From Malania oleifera (lineage: Eukaryota; Streptophyta; Magnoliopsida; Santalales; Ximeniaceae), in assembly GCF_029873635.1 (NCBI RefSeq), contig NC_080419.1, positions 73,892,597 through 73,956,596 on the forward strand: a stretch of 64,000 nucleotides of DNA, given 5' to 3'. The notes beneath the pieces were generated by a model, which saw only the letters and a list, made by a program, of their open reading frames with translations, had not been told where the DNA came from and ran no database searches. Positions 34,444-46,261 of the stretch are shown here, in pieces. Every line of letters starts with the position of its first letter. Position 1 is the stretch's first letter. Both the position numbers and the translations under genes were made by a program.

Positions 34444-36598
34444 TATCAGCTTTACCGTGATCCCAAGAGGGGGAGGGGGAGTGAATTGGTATTTTTAAAA
34501 TTTAATCCCTAGGTCAATCTCCTAACACGAGTACATTCACAACCCTATGGTCAATCTAGTGCAAGTAAAGTAAATGTATACTAGAAAGTAAATAATGCAA
34601 TTTAATCAATCGCACAAGCACCAGAAAGCAATAAAGAAAGGGTGACACGCAGAAATGTTATCAAGGTTTGGCCAATTGCCTACATCCCCGCCTTGGCTAA
34701 CAAGCACAAGGACTACTATTATAACTTGCTCACTTAAATAGGTGGAGTGGAACACATACAAACTAGGTCAATTAGCACAGGGCTGACCTCAACCTTTACA
34801 CCAATCCTTACCAGGTTGGATTACCGCCCTCTCAGGCCATGCCTAGAAACACTCATATTTTACAATCAAATGGTACAACAAAGAAGTGCTTTCACGTAAA
34901 GCAGATTTGTACCCAAATGCGTTCAATCACATACACCACAAATGTTTTAATACATAAGCTCAGTGTGGTATAAATAGTTCAACTCTCAAATGTATTTTCT
35001 ATCAGTGTAATGAGTACGTGAGAGTGTCAACAATCAATCTTTGTATTTCAAGATGTTCTCAATCAAGGTGCTAAAACAAAGATATCACTCAAGTTTCAAA
35101 TATTCCAAAGTGCAAAATATATCAATCACATGAATAGTGTATATTCTTGGTTTGCAAGATATATGTAATCTTTGTATTCAGCAAAATGATATATATTTGA
35201 ATAAATATTGCAACAAAAATTAATATCATAAACACAAATATCTTTTCACAAATATATCAATGTAAACCTCACAAGATACTTGAGTACGTTTTGAAAATAT
35301 TTTTGGAACCCAAAACAAATACAAGCTTCCTAAGATATTGCAATACGAATGCAATACTCAGAAGCTTAGACAAGTCTTCTTAGGATAGGCTTATGAGAAA
35401 AACCCCCTAAGAACACTTAGGTTATGCTCTCATAAAAAATCGATTCAATCTCAAAACAATGAGCGAGCAAACCTTTTTGTATAAACACTCAAAACACTTA
35501 CAGAGGATTTAGGAACTTGAGAAGGTAAGCTAGTGTGTTTTTTAAGAAAGAATATGGGTAGTAGAGAGTATTTTGCTTGAGAGAGAATTTTTGAATTTGT
35601 TTTCTTAATTAAGTTACTAATTTTCCCAAATGAAGGGGTATATATAGACACCCAAAGAATTATAATCGTTAAGGATAGGTTTGGTATTATTAGAAAAGAT
35701 TGATGATGTTTTTATTTTAAAATTAACCACGGTAAAAAATTTAGGGCAACCCGAGAGACCCGGTCGACCAGAAACCTTTCGGTCGAGCGAAGTTTATATG
35801 GCTCGGTCGACAAGGATATTTTTGAATTGGGGACTCGGTCGATTGGACGTACATGTCTGAGGCGATTTTTCCACTTTATCGAGGATCAGTCGAGCATACT
35901 ATTTTGAACTGGGTGATTTGGTCGAGCAGACAGTTGAGATTTATCATAAGGACCCTCGGTCAATTAGACAGTTGCAATGCAATTTGGGGTTGGTCGACCA
36001 GGTGGTCAAAATGTTGACCTTAGAAGATTTCGGTCGGCCAGGGGTATTTGAACTATAATGGTTTGGTCAATCAGGCTGAGGTCAAATTGTTGACCCACAC
36101 CGGATTCGGTCGACCGGGGCAGAATGAATCGCATGGGCCGGTCGACCAAAGGTGCACAAAGTGTGCATTTCGGTTCTGTTTTAATTCACAAACACCCTAT
36201 TCAAGTGCCTATCACAAATAAATGTAAGGGTGAGTGCCCTAGGGTCATTTATGAGTCTTTTGAAGACACCGAAAAAATCTGGTGTCGGTTAACCGAAGGT
36301 CTTTCTAATTTCATTTGCATTATGAGCTTACGTATTTAACCATGCATGTGAGGTGTGTGATTATTACAAGTAGGTAAAGTCCTAATTACTATTACAGACC
36401 AATTACACAACTGAATATATATATATATATATATATATTACAATTATAAACATGAATTGGTCTTCAAGCTTCATTTGCTCCATGTGCATGTGCACCATGA
36501 TCTTGACAATTTAAGTTCCTGCACAAAGCCTCAAACACTCATTAGATACAATGAGTATTTGTCATAATCAAAACCAGGCGTGACCTATAAGGTCAACA
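34444..36598 (-). repeat. 3' LTR of copia-R
   Basis: Starts TATCAGCTTTACC (TG changed to TA) and ends GGTCAACA; 2,155 bp. Reverse TATA box at 35,639-35,646. Its (TA)n run (about 36,415-36,438) is longer than in the partner LTR, where TTAATATATATATT occurs near 46,108. Confidence 0.94.
35745..36310. repeat. U3 palindrome array, TCGGTCGACCAG type (copia-R 3' LTR)
   Basis: About fourteen degenerate copies (CCGGTCGACCAG, TTCGGTCGACCGG, CTCGGTCGACAAGG) with 25-50 bp spacing, ending about 100 bp from the TATA box at 35,639. Confidence 0.78.
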
Positions 36599-37036
36599 TT
36601 CTCCCCCTTTTTGATGATGACAAATACGATTAGCAAAAATATGGGTTGGCTTCCCCTATCAATATGCATCCAATGTATTTTAGTCCATTTACTTTACCCA
36701 ATATTTTTGCCCCTTTTCATCTCCCCCTTTTGGAAACAACAAAAAGGGTCATATTAGTTAATACTCGAGGCAATGGGTGAGTATTATAGCTATACAAGAA
36801 GAATTTTGGAAAGAATTAGAAAAATTTCAGCAGAGTGCCCTTTGTAAATTGGACTTTCCAAAATGAATCTTGTATAATTGTAATTTGTTTGAGTTTAAAT
36901 ATTTCCTAACAGCTTATCCACAACTACTCAAATAGTTTAGTAATGTCCAAATAGGAAAATAAAATTTCAATATGATCATGAAGTGGACAAGTTGTGCAAA
37001 GGATAACCAATATTCATTTCATTCAATACGTCATGC
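36599..37036 (-). other. Polypurine tracts and 3' untranslated region of copia-R
   Basis: TTCTCCCCCTTTTTG next to the LTR is the reverse of a CAAAAAGGGGGAGAA polypurine tract. A second one, ATCTCCCCCTTTTGG, lies at about 36,719, and a third (GCTCCCCCT) at about 39,222 beyond the solo LTR. Repeated polypurine tracts before the 3' LTR are described for Sireviruses. No coding sequence. Confidence 0.82.
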
Positions 37037-37041
37037 AATAG

Positions 37042-39104
37042 TGATAGTTATGGTGCAACCCCAAGAAGGGGGGGTGAATTGGGTACTTAAAAATTTGTTT
37101 CCTAGATCTACTAATTTTAACAACAATGTAATTTAGCCTAGAGTTAGTCTATGCAATCATCAAACACACATACATGTGCAGTAAATGTAAATTGCGGAAA
37201 TGTAAAGAACACACACGATATATTATTAAGGTTCAGCCAACTATGCCTACGTCCCCGCCTTGGCCACACCAGCACAAGGATTACCACTATAATGCTCACT
37301 TGAATGGGTGGAGCGGCAACTATACAAACCAAGTCAATTCAAGGGGCTGACCTCAATCGACACGCCTTAACAGGATGACACACCTAACTTTCCTAATCGA
37401 GTCTAAGCCAATCCGGGACTATTCCACAAAGCTAGTCTCCCTCTTCAGGCCCGTGCCTGGAATACAACAAATGTGTATAAAAATGTTTGTACACGAAAAT
37501 GCACTTCAACACAAGAAAGTGTGTGCACCAATATAGTTCAGTCAATAATGTAAGCACGAATGATATGTAGATATGCTCAGTGCTCTAATGCGGGCTAAAC
37601 ACTCAATCAAGTATATATTTTTAGTCCAGATCTAGAGTGTATATCTAAGCAAGATTTGAAACACATTATTTGAATATCACAAAATTAGATCAGGGTTTCA
37701 AATATGTTAAGCAAGATAAATCAAATAAACTCAATAGGATATTTCAATGTATAAAGCACAATGAAGTTGTTTGAAAGACTAGCTTTTTATAAAAGGATTT
37801 TTGCACACAAAATTTAGGTTTAGGTAACTTGCAACAAAGATGTAAGAACCAGAACCCTCAAAGTCTTTCCACACTAGATTTTTCAAATGAAATCGGTGGA
37901 AGAACTTTAGGCTATACTCTCAAATAAAATCAATCAATCAATATTCAAAGAGAGAGTATTAGCTAGAGAAATTTAAGCACAATAGCCTTATAGAGATACA
38001 ATGTTTAGAGAAAGAGAATGAGGAGTATGTGAGTGTTTTCAAGAAGTATTTGGCTAATATAGAGTTTTTAGGTTTTGAGAATTGAGAGAATTTTTGCCCT
38101 AATCAAGTTTGCTAATCCTTACTAATTAAGACAAATGAACTGGTATATACAGGCAAGGAGGATTTTTTGATCGTTGGGGACACAATGGGTATAATTAGAA
38201 TTTTCTGAAAGACCATTAAGAAAGTTAACCTAGTTTACCCCTTTTAAAAAATTACTACAAATTATTTTAACCGGCAAGGTTCAAGTGCCCAGCCTGAGTT
38301 TTGGGTGCTCAAACAAACACAGTCAAAAGTTCAACTTTAAGAGGTTTGAGTGCCCGAGTTGAGGACTGGTTGGCTGAACCACAGTCAGTAACCAAATTTT
38401 CGAGGTTTGGGTGCCCGAAGTTGAGTTCAGTTAACTGAACTTGGCAATTCGGTCGCCAAAGGCTCTACTTGAACGTAAAAATTTGGTCGCCCGAGTTGTT
38501 AGAAAGTGCTCTGACAAGCATTCGGGTGCCCGAAAAAGATACGTTCAAAAGAGGTTCAGTCGCCCGAAGCTAAGTCAGCATGTTGACTTGTTCAGTCACC
38601 CGAGCCGCTTTATATGGCATAGGTTCGGTTGCTCGAACCCTCTCAACCTTTTCAATTTTTCAATCCAATTTTAGCCAATTATAATTCCCCTGATATGAAG
38701 ATGATAATGGGGACTTATTAGTGCATTTGTTTAGAGACCTAAGGACTTTCTATCCTATCGGAAAAAATCTAGCGTCGGTCGACCGAAGAGGTATGTGTAG
38801 GTAGCTAAAGTCCAACTATGGTCGTTTTGAGCATACTTACCTACCATGCACGATGCAAATTATTACAAGCCATACATGTGCACATTTCATAATAAATTAC
38901 ATCCCAGAATGAAGAAATAATCAAATGAGTACAAAATACAACACATAAATCTTCATTCTTCGGCACGAACACCTCATGCCATCATGATATGTCTTTCGTT
39001 CCTAAAGTGTGCACAAGGTGAACCTGCATGCAATTCTCAGTACAACCATTAGTACTAAGAGTATTTGTCATAATCAAAACTGGGTGTGACCAATGAGTTC
39101 AATA
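37042..39104 (-). repeat. Solo copia LTR inside copia-R 3' untranslated region
   Basis: Starts TGATAGTTATGGTGCAACCC and ends GAGTTCAATA (CA to TA); 2,063 bp. Perfect flanking duplication AATAG (37,037-37,041 and 39,105-39,109). It contains TTCGGTCGCCCGAA-type palindromes at about 38,275-38,640 and a weak reverse TATA at 38,144-38,149. Confidence 0.94.
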
Positions 39105-39109
39105 AATAG

Positions 39110-39771
39110 ATATATATTTGACATGTGCACACTATCAATAATCAACTTTCACAAAGTCTAAAGCAAGAAGATAAGTCAACAATATTATTAGTTGCTAAGA
39201 CTTGGAAAGTTCCCATTAGAGAGCTCCCCCTAAATTTATGCAAGTTATGAAACATTTAAGCCTAAGAAGCTTCTCTAATATGCATTAAGCCTAATTCACG
39301 TCTAATTTGTATGAACCTATCATCGGGAAGTGGTTTGGTGAATATATCGGCCCACTGTTCATTAGTGCATACAAACTTAAGAGCCCCATCTCCTTTTTGC
39401 ACATGATCACGAAGGAAATGATGTCTAATCTCAATATGTTTAGTTCATGAATGTGAGATAGGATTTTTAGAGATGTTGATTGCCCTAGTATTATCACATT
39501 TAATCGGTATTGTTTCATGGTGCAATCCAAAATCCACAAATTGTTGTTTCATATAAAGAGTTTGGGCACAACAATTTCCAGCCGCAATATATTCTGCTCC
39601 GGCTGTGGATAAGGCAACTGAGTTTTGTTTCTTGGAGAACCAAGAAACAAGAGATTATCCTAAGTAATGACAAGTGCCGCTGGTGCTTTTTCTATGAACC
39701 TTACAACTGGAAAAGTCGGCATCAGTGTAACTAACAATCTCAAAGGTAGTATGCTTAGGGTACCATGAGCC
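39110..39771 (-). pseudogene. copia RNase H (copia-R) and short 3' tail
   Basis: The minus strand encodes CCAQTLYMKQQFVDFGL, IPIKCDNTRAINISKNPISHS-stop, then [18 protein letters not shown] and [18 protein letters not shown], ending [10 protein letters not shown]. The stop near 39,447 and a frame change upstream near 39,655 break it. About 170 bp to the left of the coding end are non-coding. Confidence 0.88.
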
Positions 39772-40800
39772 TTATTCAATAGTCCCAACTAGATACCTAA
39801 GGATTCGTTTGACAACTTTTAAGTGAGATTCCTTAGGAGCATCCTGAAACCTAGCACACATACACACACTAAACATATTATCAGGTCTACTAGCAGTGAG
39901 ATATAAGAGACTCCCAATCATGCCACGATACAATTTTACGTCAATAGGGATTCCTTGCTCATCCTTATCAAGCTTAATAGAAGAGTTCATAGGTGTACCA
40001 AGAATTTTACAATCTTCCATATTAAATTTCTTTAGCAAGTCCCTAATATATTTAGATTGGCATATGAAAGTTCCATGATTAGCTTATTTGATTTGCAGCC
40101 CTAAGAAGAAACTAAGCTCACCCATCATGCTCATTTCAAATTCACTTTGCATGCATTTGACAAATTCATTACACAACTCATCATTAGTTGCTCCAAAAAT
40201 GATATCGTCCACATATATTTGAACAAGCAACATATCATCATTTTTGGACTTGATGAAAAGCATAGTGTCAATCTTGCCACGGGTAAACCCATTTTCTAGT
40301 AGAAAACCACTAAGTCTCTCATACCAAGCTCTAGGAGCTTGTTTCAATCCATACAAGACTTTAGACAATCAAAAACATGATCAGGATATTTATGATTTTC
40401 AAAATCGAGTGCTTATTCTACGTATACCTCTTCATTAATGTAGCCATTTAGAAAAATACTTTTAACATCCATTTCAAACAATTTAAAATTTTTAAAAGTG
40501 GCAAAGGCAAGTCGCATGCGAATGACTTCTAACCTAGAAACAGGAGCATATGTTTCATCAAAGTCAATCCCTTCCTGTTGGTTATACCCTTGGGCAACTA
40601 GTCTAACTTTATTCCTAGTTACTGCTCCATACTCATCTTTCTTATTTCTATATACCCATTTAGTTCCAATGATGGTGTGCTCATTAGGCCTTGGAACTAA
40701 GGTCCACACTTTGCTTCTTTCAAATTGGTTAAGTTCTTCTTGCATGGACATCACCCAAGACTCATCCTCTATGGCTTCTTTAATATTTTTAGATTATTCA
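39772..40800 (-). pseudogene. copia reverse transcriptase (copia-R)
   Basis: From the right: ELNQFERSKVWTLVPRPNEHTIIGTKWVYRNKK, YNQQEGIDFDETYAPVSRLE, FEMDVKSIFLNGYINEEVYVE, a break near 40,370-40,412, YGLKQAPRAWYERLSGFLLENGF, YVDDIIFGATNDEL (catalytic codons 40,204-40,215) and MSMMGELSFFLGLQIK; then after a stop MEDCKILGTPMNSS and RGMIGSLLYLTASRPD. Two breaks only; catalytic residues intact. Confidence 0.93.
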
Positions 40801-41011
40801 TGGGATAAGAAAACAGAATGATTCACTAGATTTCAAAAGGAGGATCTTGTGGCTACACCATGGGATGGTTCACCTATGATTTGATCTATAGGGTGATTTC
40901 TAAAAAATTTTCAATCTCTAGGCAACTCTTGATTTCCATTTTCATTATCTTCAAGTGATTTTTCATTTGCTTCTTGATTTTCACTTACATTGTTTTCAAT
41001 AGACATTTTCT
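40801..41011 (-). other. Integrase-RT spacer of copia-R
   Basis: Acidic, Asn- and Glu-rich reading of the minus strand (for example NENGNQELPRD-like) typical of the low-complexity linker between copia integrase and RT; interrupted frame, no conserved motif. Confidence 0.55.
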
Positions 41012-41930
41012 CTAAGAATTTTCTAATATCAATATCATCTTCATAATCTTTATTAGAAAATGGATTTCATAATCTTTATTAGAAAATGGATTAGCTTCAT
41101 CAAACACAACATAAATAGATTCAATTATAGTTAAAGTTCTTCTATTGAAAACCCTATATGCTTTACTATTAAGTGCATAGCCTAAGAAGATGCCTTCATC
41201 AGATTTGGAGTCTAATTTTCCTAGATGTTCATTATCTCTAAGCACAAAGCATTTACAACCAAACACATGAAAATAGGAAATATTAGGCTTATGGTTGTTC
41301 CATAATTCATAAGGGGTTTTATTAATTGATGGTCTAATCAACACCCTATTCATAACATAGCATACGGTATTAATGGCCTCGGTTCAAAAATATTTAGGTA
41401 AGTTATGCTCATTAAACATAGTTCTACCCATTTCTTGCAGTGACCTATTCTTTCTTTCTACTACACCATTTTGTTGAGGTGTCCTAGGTGCAGAGAAGTT
41501 ATGTGATATGCCCTCTAAGTCACAATATTTTTCTATGCTTTCATTTTTTAATTTCGTGCCTCTATCACTTCTTATGTGAGTAATTTTATATCCCTTTTCA
41601 TTTTGGATTCTCCTACAAAGTTTGGTGAACTTTTCACATGATTCATTTTTATGTGCAAGAAACAACACCCATGTGAATCTAGAAAAGTCATCCACAATTA
41701 CAAAGGCATAAGATTTACCACCAAGACTTTGCACAAAATTAGGTCCAAACAAATCTAGGTGAAGCATCTCTAAAGGTCTAGTAGTAGATATGAATTTCTT
41801 TTTCTTAAAACGAGATTTTGTTTGCTTACCCATTTGACATGCATCACATATTTTATCCTTTACAAAAGACATCTTAAGCAAGCCTTTAACTAATTCTTTT
41901 CTAACAAGTTTAGACAATAAATCCATGCTA
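41012..41930 (-). pseudogene. copia integrase (copia-R)
   Basis: Zinc region CDACQMGKQTKS, then MLHLDLFGPNFVQSLGG (first Asp), VDDFSRFTWVLFLAHK, HIRSDRGTKLKNES (second Asp), PRTPQQNGVVERKNRSLQEMGRT (Glu), one stop at about 41,384, then NKTPYELWNNHKPNISYFHVFGCKCFV. All three catalytic residues are present, unlike copia-1. Confidence 0.93.
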
Positions 41931-41966
41931 GCATGTCCTAAATGCCTATGCCATAACCAACTAGCT

Positions 41967-42390
41967 TCATTTATATAAAAAAAAACATGTTACTTGTTGT
42001 GAAGCTAAATTATCAAGAGAGGTAGTATAAACATTTTCATGTCTATCAGCAGTAAAAAGAACTTTGTGATATGTTTTATTTTCTACTATGCATTTGTCAT
42101 TTTTAAAAGATTCTTTATATCCTATGTCACACAACTGACTTATGCTAAGTAGATTATGTTTCAGTCCATCAACCAGCAAAACATTATCAATAGTAATGGA
42201 GGAATCCTTACCAACCTTACCTACCCCGATGATACATCCTTTGGCATTGTCCCCAAATGTTACATAGCCTCCATCCTTGGGAACAATTGATGTGAATTTG
42301 CCCTTATCGTCGGTCATGTGCCGTGAGCACCCACTATCCAAGTACCATCTGTCCTTGGAGGAGGACGATATTAGGCATACCTACAAAATA
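41967..42390 (-). pseudogene. copia protease tail and GAG-pre-integrase (copia-R)
   Basis: MDSGCSRHMTDDKGKF retains the canonical protease active site (Gly to Asp just after it). FGDNAKGCIIGVGKVG and LLSISQLCDIGYKESF follow. A shift near the KK/poly(A) stretch at 41,970-41,985 separates it from integrase. Confidence 0.9.
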
Positions 42391-44100
42391 AGCTAAGTAA
42401 CTGATGCTGGTCCCCAAATTTTGTTGGGTTCACGGGGGTTAGTAGCAGGATCTCCCTTAACTACCTATACCTTCCTAATTCTAGCATGCTTATTCCTAAG
42501 TGGACAATCAAATTGAATGTGATCAATCTGTTTACATTTAAAACATCTTAATCTACACTTAGGCTCTTTAGGAGGAATATGAGATTTTTACTCACGTGTA
42601 AAGTATCCTAAGTAAAGATTAGGGCGTCTAACATTTTCAATAGCATTAAAACTAAGACCCTCTTTACTTAAGGAGTTTCTTTGGGCACCAAGTAATTTTT
42701 CAAAGTTTTCTTTGCCCTTAGTGAATTTAAAAATGATTTTGGATCTATCCTCCAATTTCCTCTCAAGCTTAACAATAGTAGCATCTTTTTCTTTTACAAT
42801 AGAGGCATGAGAGGTTTTTGCCATATTAAATAATTTTGACCAATTCTCACATTTCTTTTCAAATCATTATTTTCTTTGGTCATTTTGCCTAACAATTTTG
42901 AAACACAAATATATTCAAACTGCAATTCTCTAATTGTAGGCATGCAGTCAGAATCATAATCATCAGATGAATAATAAGAAGATAATGAATTAGAAGACAA
43001 TACCTCATCCTCGTGTGCCATCAAGCACAGATTAGCGACCTCCATGTCACTATGATATGAATTTGAGTCGCTGCTACTCAATTTGTCCCATGAAGTCCCA
43101 GCCTTCATGGCTTTCTTCTTTTTCTTAGCCTCCTTTTTCAGCAGTGGGTATTCAGGTTTGATGTGCCCTACCTTGTTGCAGTTATAGCACGTAGGAGCAT
43201 TTGATTTTTATTTTCTTTTTCTGGACTCTCCCTTCTCATTAGTTGACTCTCTATATTTTTAATGCGGCTTCCTATTCTTTTTGAAGAACCTGCTGAATTT
43301 TCTAGTTAGCATAGCCATTTCATCATCAGTATCAGATTCACTACACTCGCTAGATGTGTTAGTGGAAGCTTTCAATGTAGTAACTTTATTAGCCCTATTA
43401 TGCTCATTAAGTCTCTCGTTTATGCTCAATACATATGTGATTAGGGAACCTATCAATTCATCTAAGGTCATGGCCTTAAGGTCTCTACCCTCAGTAATGG
43501 TCGTAGCCTTGGCTTCCCAAACAGGAGGTAAGCCTCTAAGGATCTTCCTAATTATCTCATAAGTGGGATAGGCATTTCCTAATGCATGCAGTGAGTTTAT
43601 GATATGTGTGAATCTAGTGTACATGCTTTGAATGGACTCACCTACATTCATCCTAAATGCCTCATACTCACTGGTCAACATATTTATCCTATTGTCCTTC
43701 ACATCCTTAGTACCCTCATATGTGACCTCTAACTTATCCCATATTCCTTTTGCAATGGAACATGCCATAATTCTATTAAATCCATGCACATCAAGACTAT
43801 AGTACAAAATATTCATGGCAGTGGCATTAAGACTAACAACTTTCATATCATCATCATCACACTCATCATCACACTCATCCTCAATCATAGGAACCCTAGC
43901 TGCACCCTCAATTTTCATAGGGACATGGTTTCCCTTAGAGACAATCCTCCACACATTCTAATCAGTATTCAAAAGGTGGATGTGCATCCTCTATTTCCAG
44001 AAGGTGTAATTAACACCACTAAAAATAGGAGGTCGTGTGGAAGATGGTCCCTCAAGGAAAGGCGTCACAGAGTTATGAGCCATATGTGATCTTTTTGTAA
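42391..44100 (-). pseudogene. copia gag with two zinc knuckles (copia-R)
   Basis: Start about 44,083 (MAHNSVTPF). Gag core DVKDNRINMLTSEYEAFRMN, YTRFTHIINSLHALGNAYP, LRGLPPVWEAKA. Knuckle 1 CYNCNKVGHIKPEYP-type near 43,150-43,195; the acidic segment with LCLMAHEDEVLSSNSLSSYY; knuckle 2 CFKCKQIDHIQFDC at about 42,504-42,547, a complete C-x2-C-x4-H-x4-C. Frameshifts near 42,830 and 43,955 and a stop near 43,258. Confidence 0.9.
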
Positions 44101-44123
44101 AATAACAACTAGTCTATGCTACG

Positions 44124-44137
44124 TGGCTCTGATACCA
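44124..44137 (-). other. Primer binding site of copia-R
   Basis: Reverse strand TGGTATCAGAGCCA, perfect initiator tRNA-Met complement, two bases from the LTR at 44,140. Confidence 0.95.
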
Positions 44138-44139
44138 AT

Positions 44140-46261
44140 TGTTAACTTTACCATGATATCAAGAGGTGGGGTGAATTGGTATTTTTAAAATTTAATCCCT
44201 AGGTCAATCTTCTAACACCAGAATATTCACAACCCTATGGTCAATCTAGTGCAAGTAAAGTAAATGTATACCAGAAAGTAAATAATGCAATTTAATCAAT
44301 TGCACAAGCACCAGAAAGCAATAAAGAAAGGGTGACATGCAGAAATGTTATCAAGGTTTGGCTAATTGCCTACATCCCCACCTTGGCTAACAAGCACAAG
44401 GACTACCATTATAACTTGCTCACTTAAATAGGTGGAGCGGAACACATACAAATCGGGTCAATTAGCACAGTGTTGACCTTAACCTTTACACCAATCCTTA
44501 CCAGGTTGGATTACCGCCCTCTCAGGCCACGCCTGAAAACACTAATATTTTACAATCAAATGGTACAACAGAGAAGTGCTTTCATGTAAAGCAGATTTGT
44601 ACCCAAATGCGTTCAATCACATACACCACAAATGCTTTAATACATAAGCTTAGTGTGGTATAAATAGTTCAACTCTCAAATGTATTTTCTATCAGTGTAA
44701 TGAGTACGTGAGAGTGTCAACAATCAATCTTTGTATTTCAAGATGTTCTCAATCAAGGTGCTAAAACAAAGATATCACTCAAGTTTCAAATATTCCAAAG
44801 TGCAGAATATATCAATCACGTGAATAGTGTATATTCTTGGTTTGCAAGATATATGTAATCTTTGTATTCAGCAAAATGATATATATTTGAATAAATATTG
44901 CAACAAAGATTAATATCACAAACACAAATATCTTTTCACAAATATATCAATGTAAACCTCACAAGATACTTGAGTACGTTTTGAAAATATTTTTGGAACC
45001 CAAAACAAATACAAGCTTCCTAAGATATTGTAATACGAATGCAATACTCAAAAGCTTAGACAAGTCTTCTTAGGATAGGCTTATGAGCAAAACCCCCTAA
45101 GAACACTTAGGTTATGCTCTCATAAAAAATCGATTCAATCTCAAAACAATGAGCGAGCAAACCTTTTTTGTATAAACACTCAAAACACTTACAGAGGATT
45201 TAGGAACTTGAGAAGGTAAGCTAGAGTGTTTTTTTAGAAAGAATATGAGTAGTAGAGAGTATTTTGCTTAAGACAGAATTTTTGAATTTGTTTTCTTAAT
45301 TAAGTTACTAATTTTCCCAAATGAAGGGGTATATATAGACACCCCAAGGATTATAACCGTTGGGGATAAGTTTGGAATTATTAGAAAAGATTAATGATGT
45401 TTTTATTTTCAAATTAACCACGGTAAAAAATTTAGGGCAACCCGAGAGACCTGGTCGATTAGAAACCTTTCCGTCGACCAAAGTTCATATGGCTCGGTCG
45501 ACCAAGATATTTTTGAACTAAGAAATCTGTCAATCAGACGTACATGTCTGAGGCGACTTTTCCACTTTATCGAGACTTGGTCGACCAGGCTATTTTGAAC
45601 TAAGTAATTCGGTCGACCAGACGGTTGGGATTTATCCCGAGGACCCTCGGTCGACCAGATAGTTGCAATGCAATTTGGGCTTGGTCGACTAGGTGGTCAA
45701 AATGTTGACCTCAAGAGGTTTCGGTCGACTAGGGGTATTTGAACTATAATGGTTTGGTCAATCGGGCTGAGGTCAAATTGTTGATCCAAACCGGATTCGA
45801 TCGACCGGGGCAGAATGAATTACATGGGCCGGTCGACTGAAGGTGCACAAAGTTTGCATTTCGGTCTTGTTTTGATTCACAAACACCCTATTCAAGTTCC
45901 TATCACAAATAAATGCAAGGGAGAGTGTCCTAGGGTCATTTATGAGTCCTTTTGAAGACATTGAAAAAATCCAGTGTCAGTCGACCGAAGGTCTTTCTAA
46001 GGTCATTTGCATTATGTGCTTACGTATTTAACCATATATGCATGTGAGGTGTGTGATTATTACAAGTAAGTAAAGTCTAATTACTATTATAGACCAATTA
46101 CACGACTTAATATATATATTACAATTATAAACATGAATTGTTCTTCAAGCTTCATTTGCTCTATGTGCATCATGATCTTGACAATTTAAGTTCCTGTGCA
46201 AAGCCTCAAACACTCATATATTTGTCATAATAAAAACCGAGCGTAAACTATAAGGTCAACA
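44140..46261 (-). repeat. 5' LTR of copia-R
   Basis: TGTTAACTTTACC … AAGGTCAACA, 2,122 bp. Reverse TATA box at 45,330-45,337. GGTCGACC-type palindromes at about 45,445-45,990. Aligns along its whole length with 34,444-36,598. Confidence 0.95.

Larger units (their letters stand above)
34444..46261 (-). mobile_element. Ty1/copia element copia-R (Sirevirus-like), complete, inserted in copia-2 RT
   Basis: Two LTRs (34,444-36,598 and 44,140-46,261), PBS, gag, protease, integrase, RT, RNase H and polypurine tracts, all left-reading. Flanked by TCTAC (34,439-34,443) and ACTAC (46,262-46,266), one mismatch. The copia-2 frame continues across it. It holds a solo LTR at 37,042-39,104. LTR differences are few and mainly transitions, so it is among the younger insertions; its genes still carry stops. 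Confidence 0.95.
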
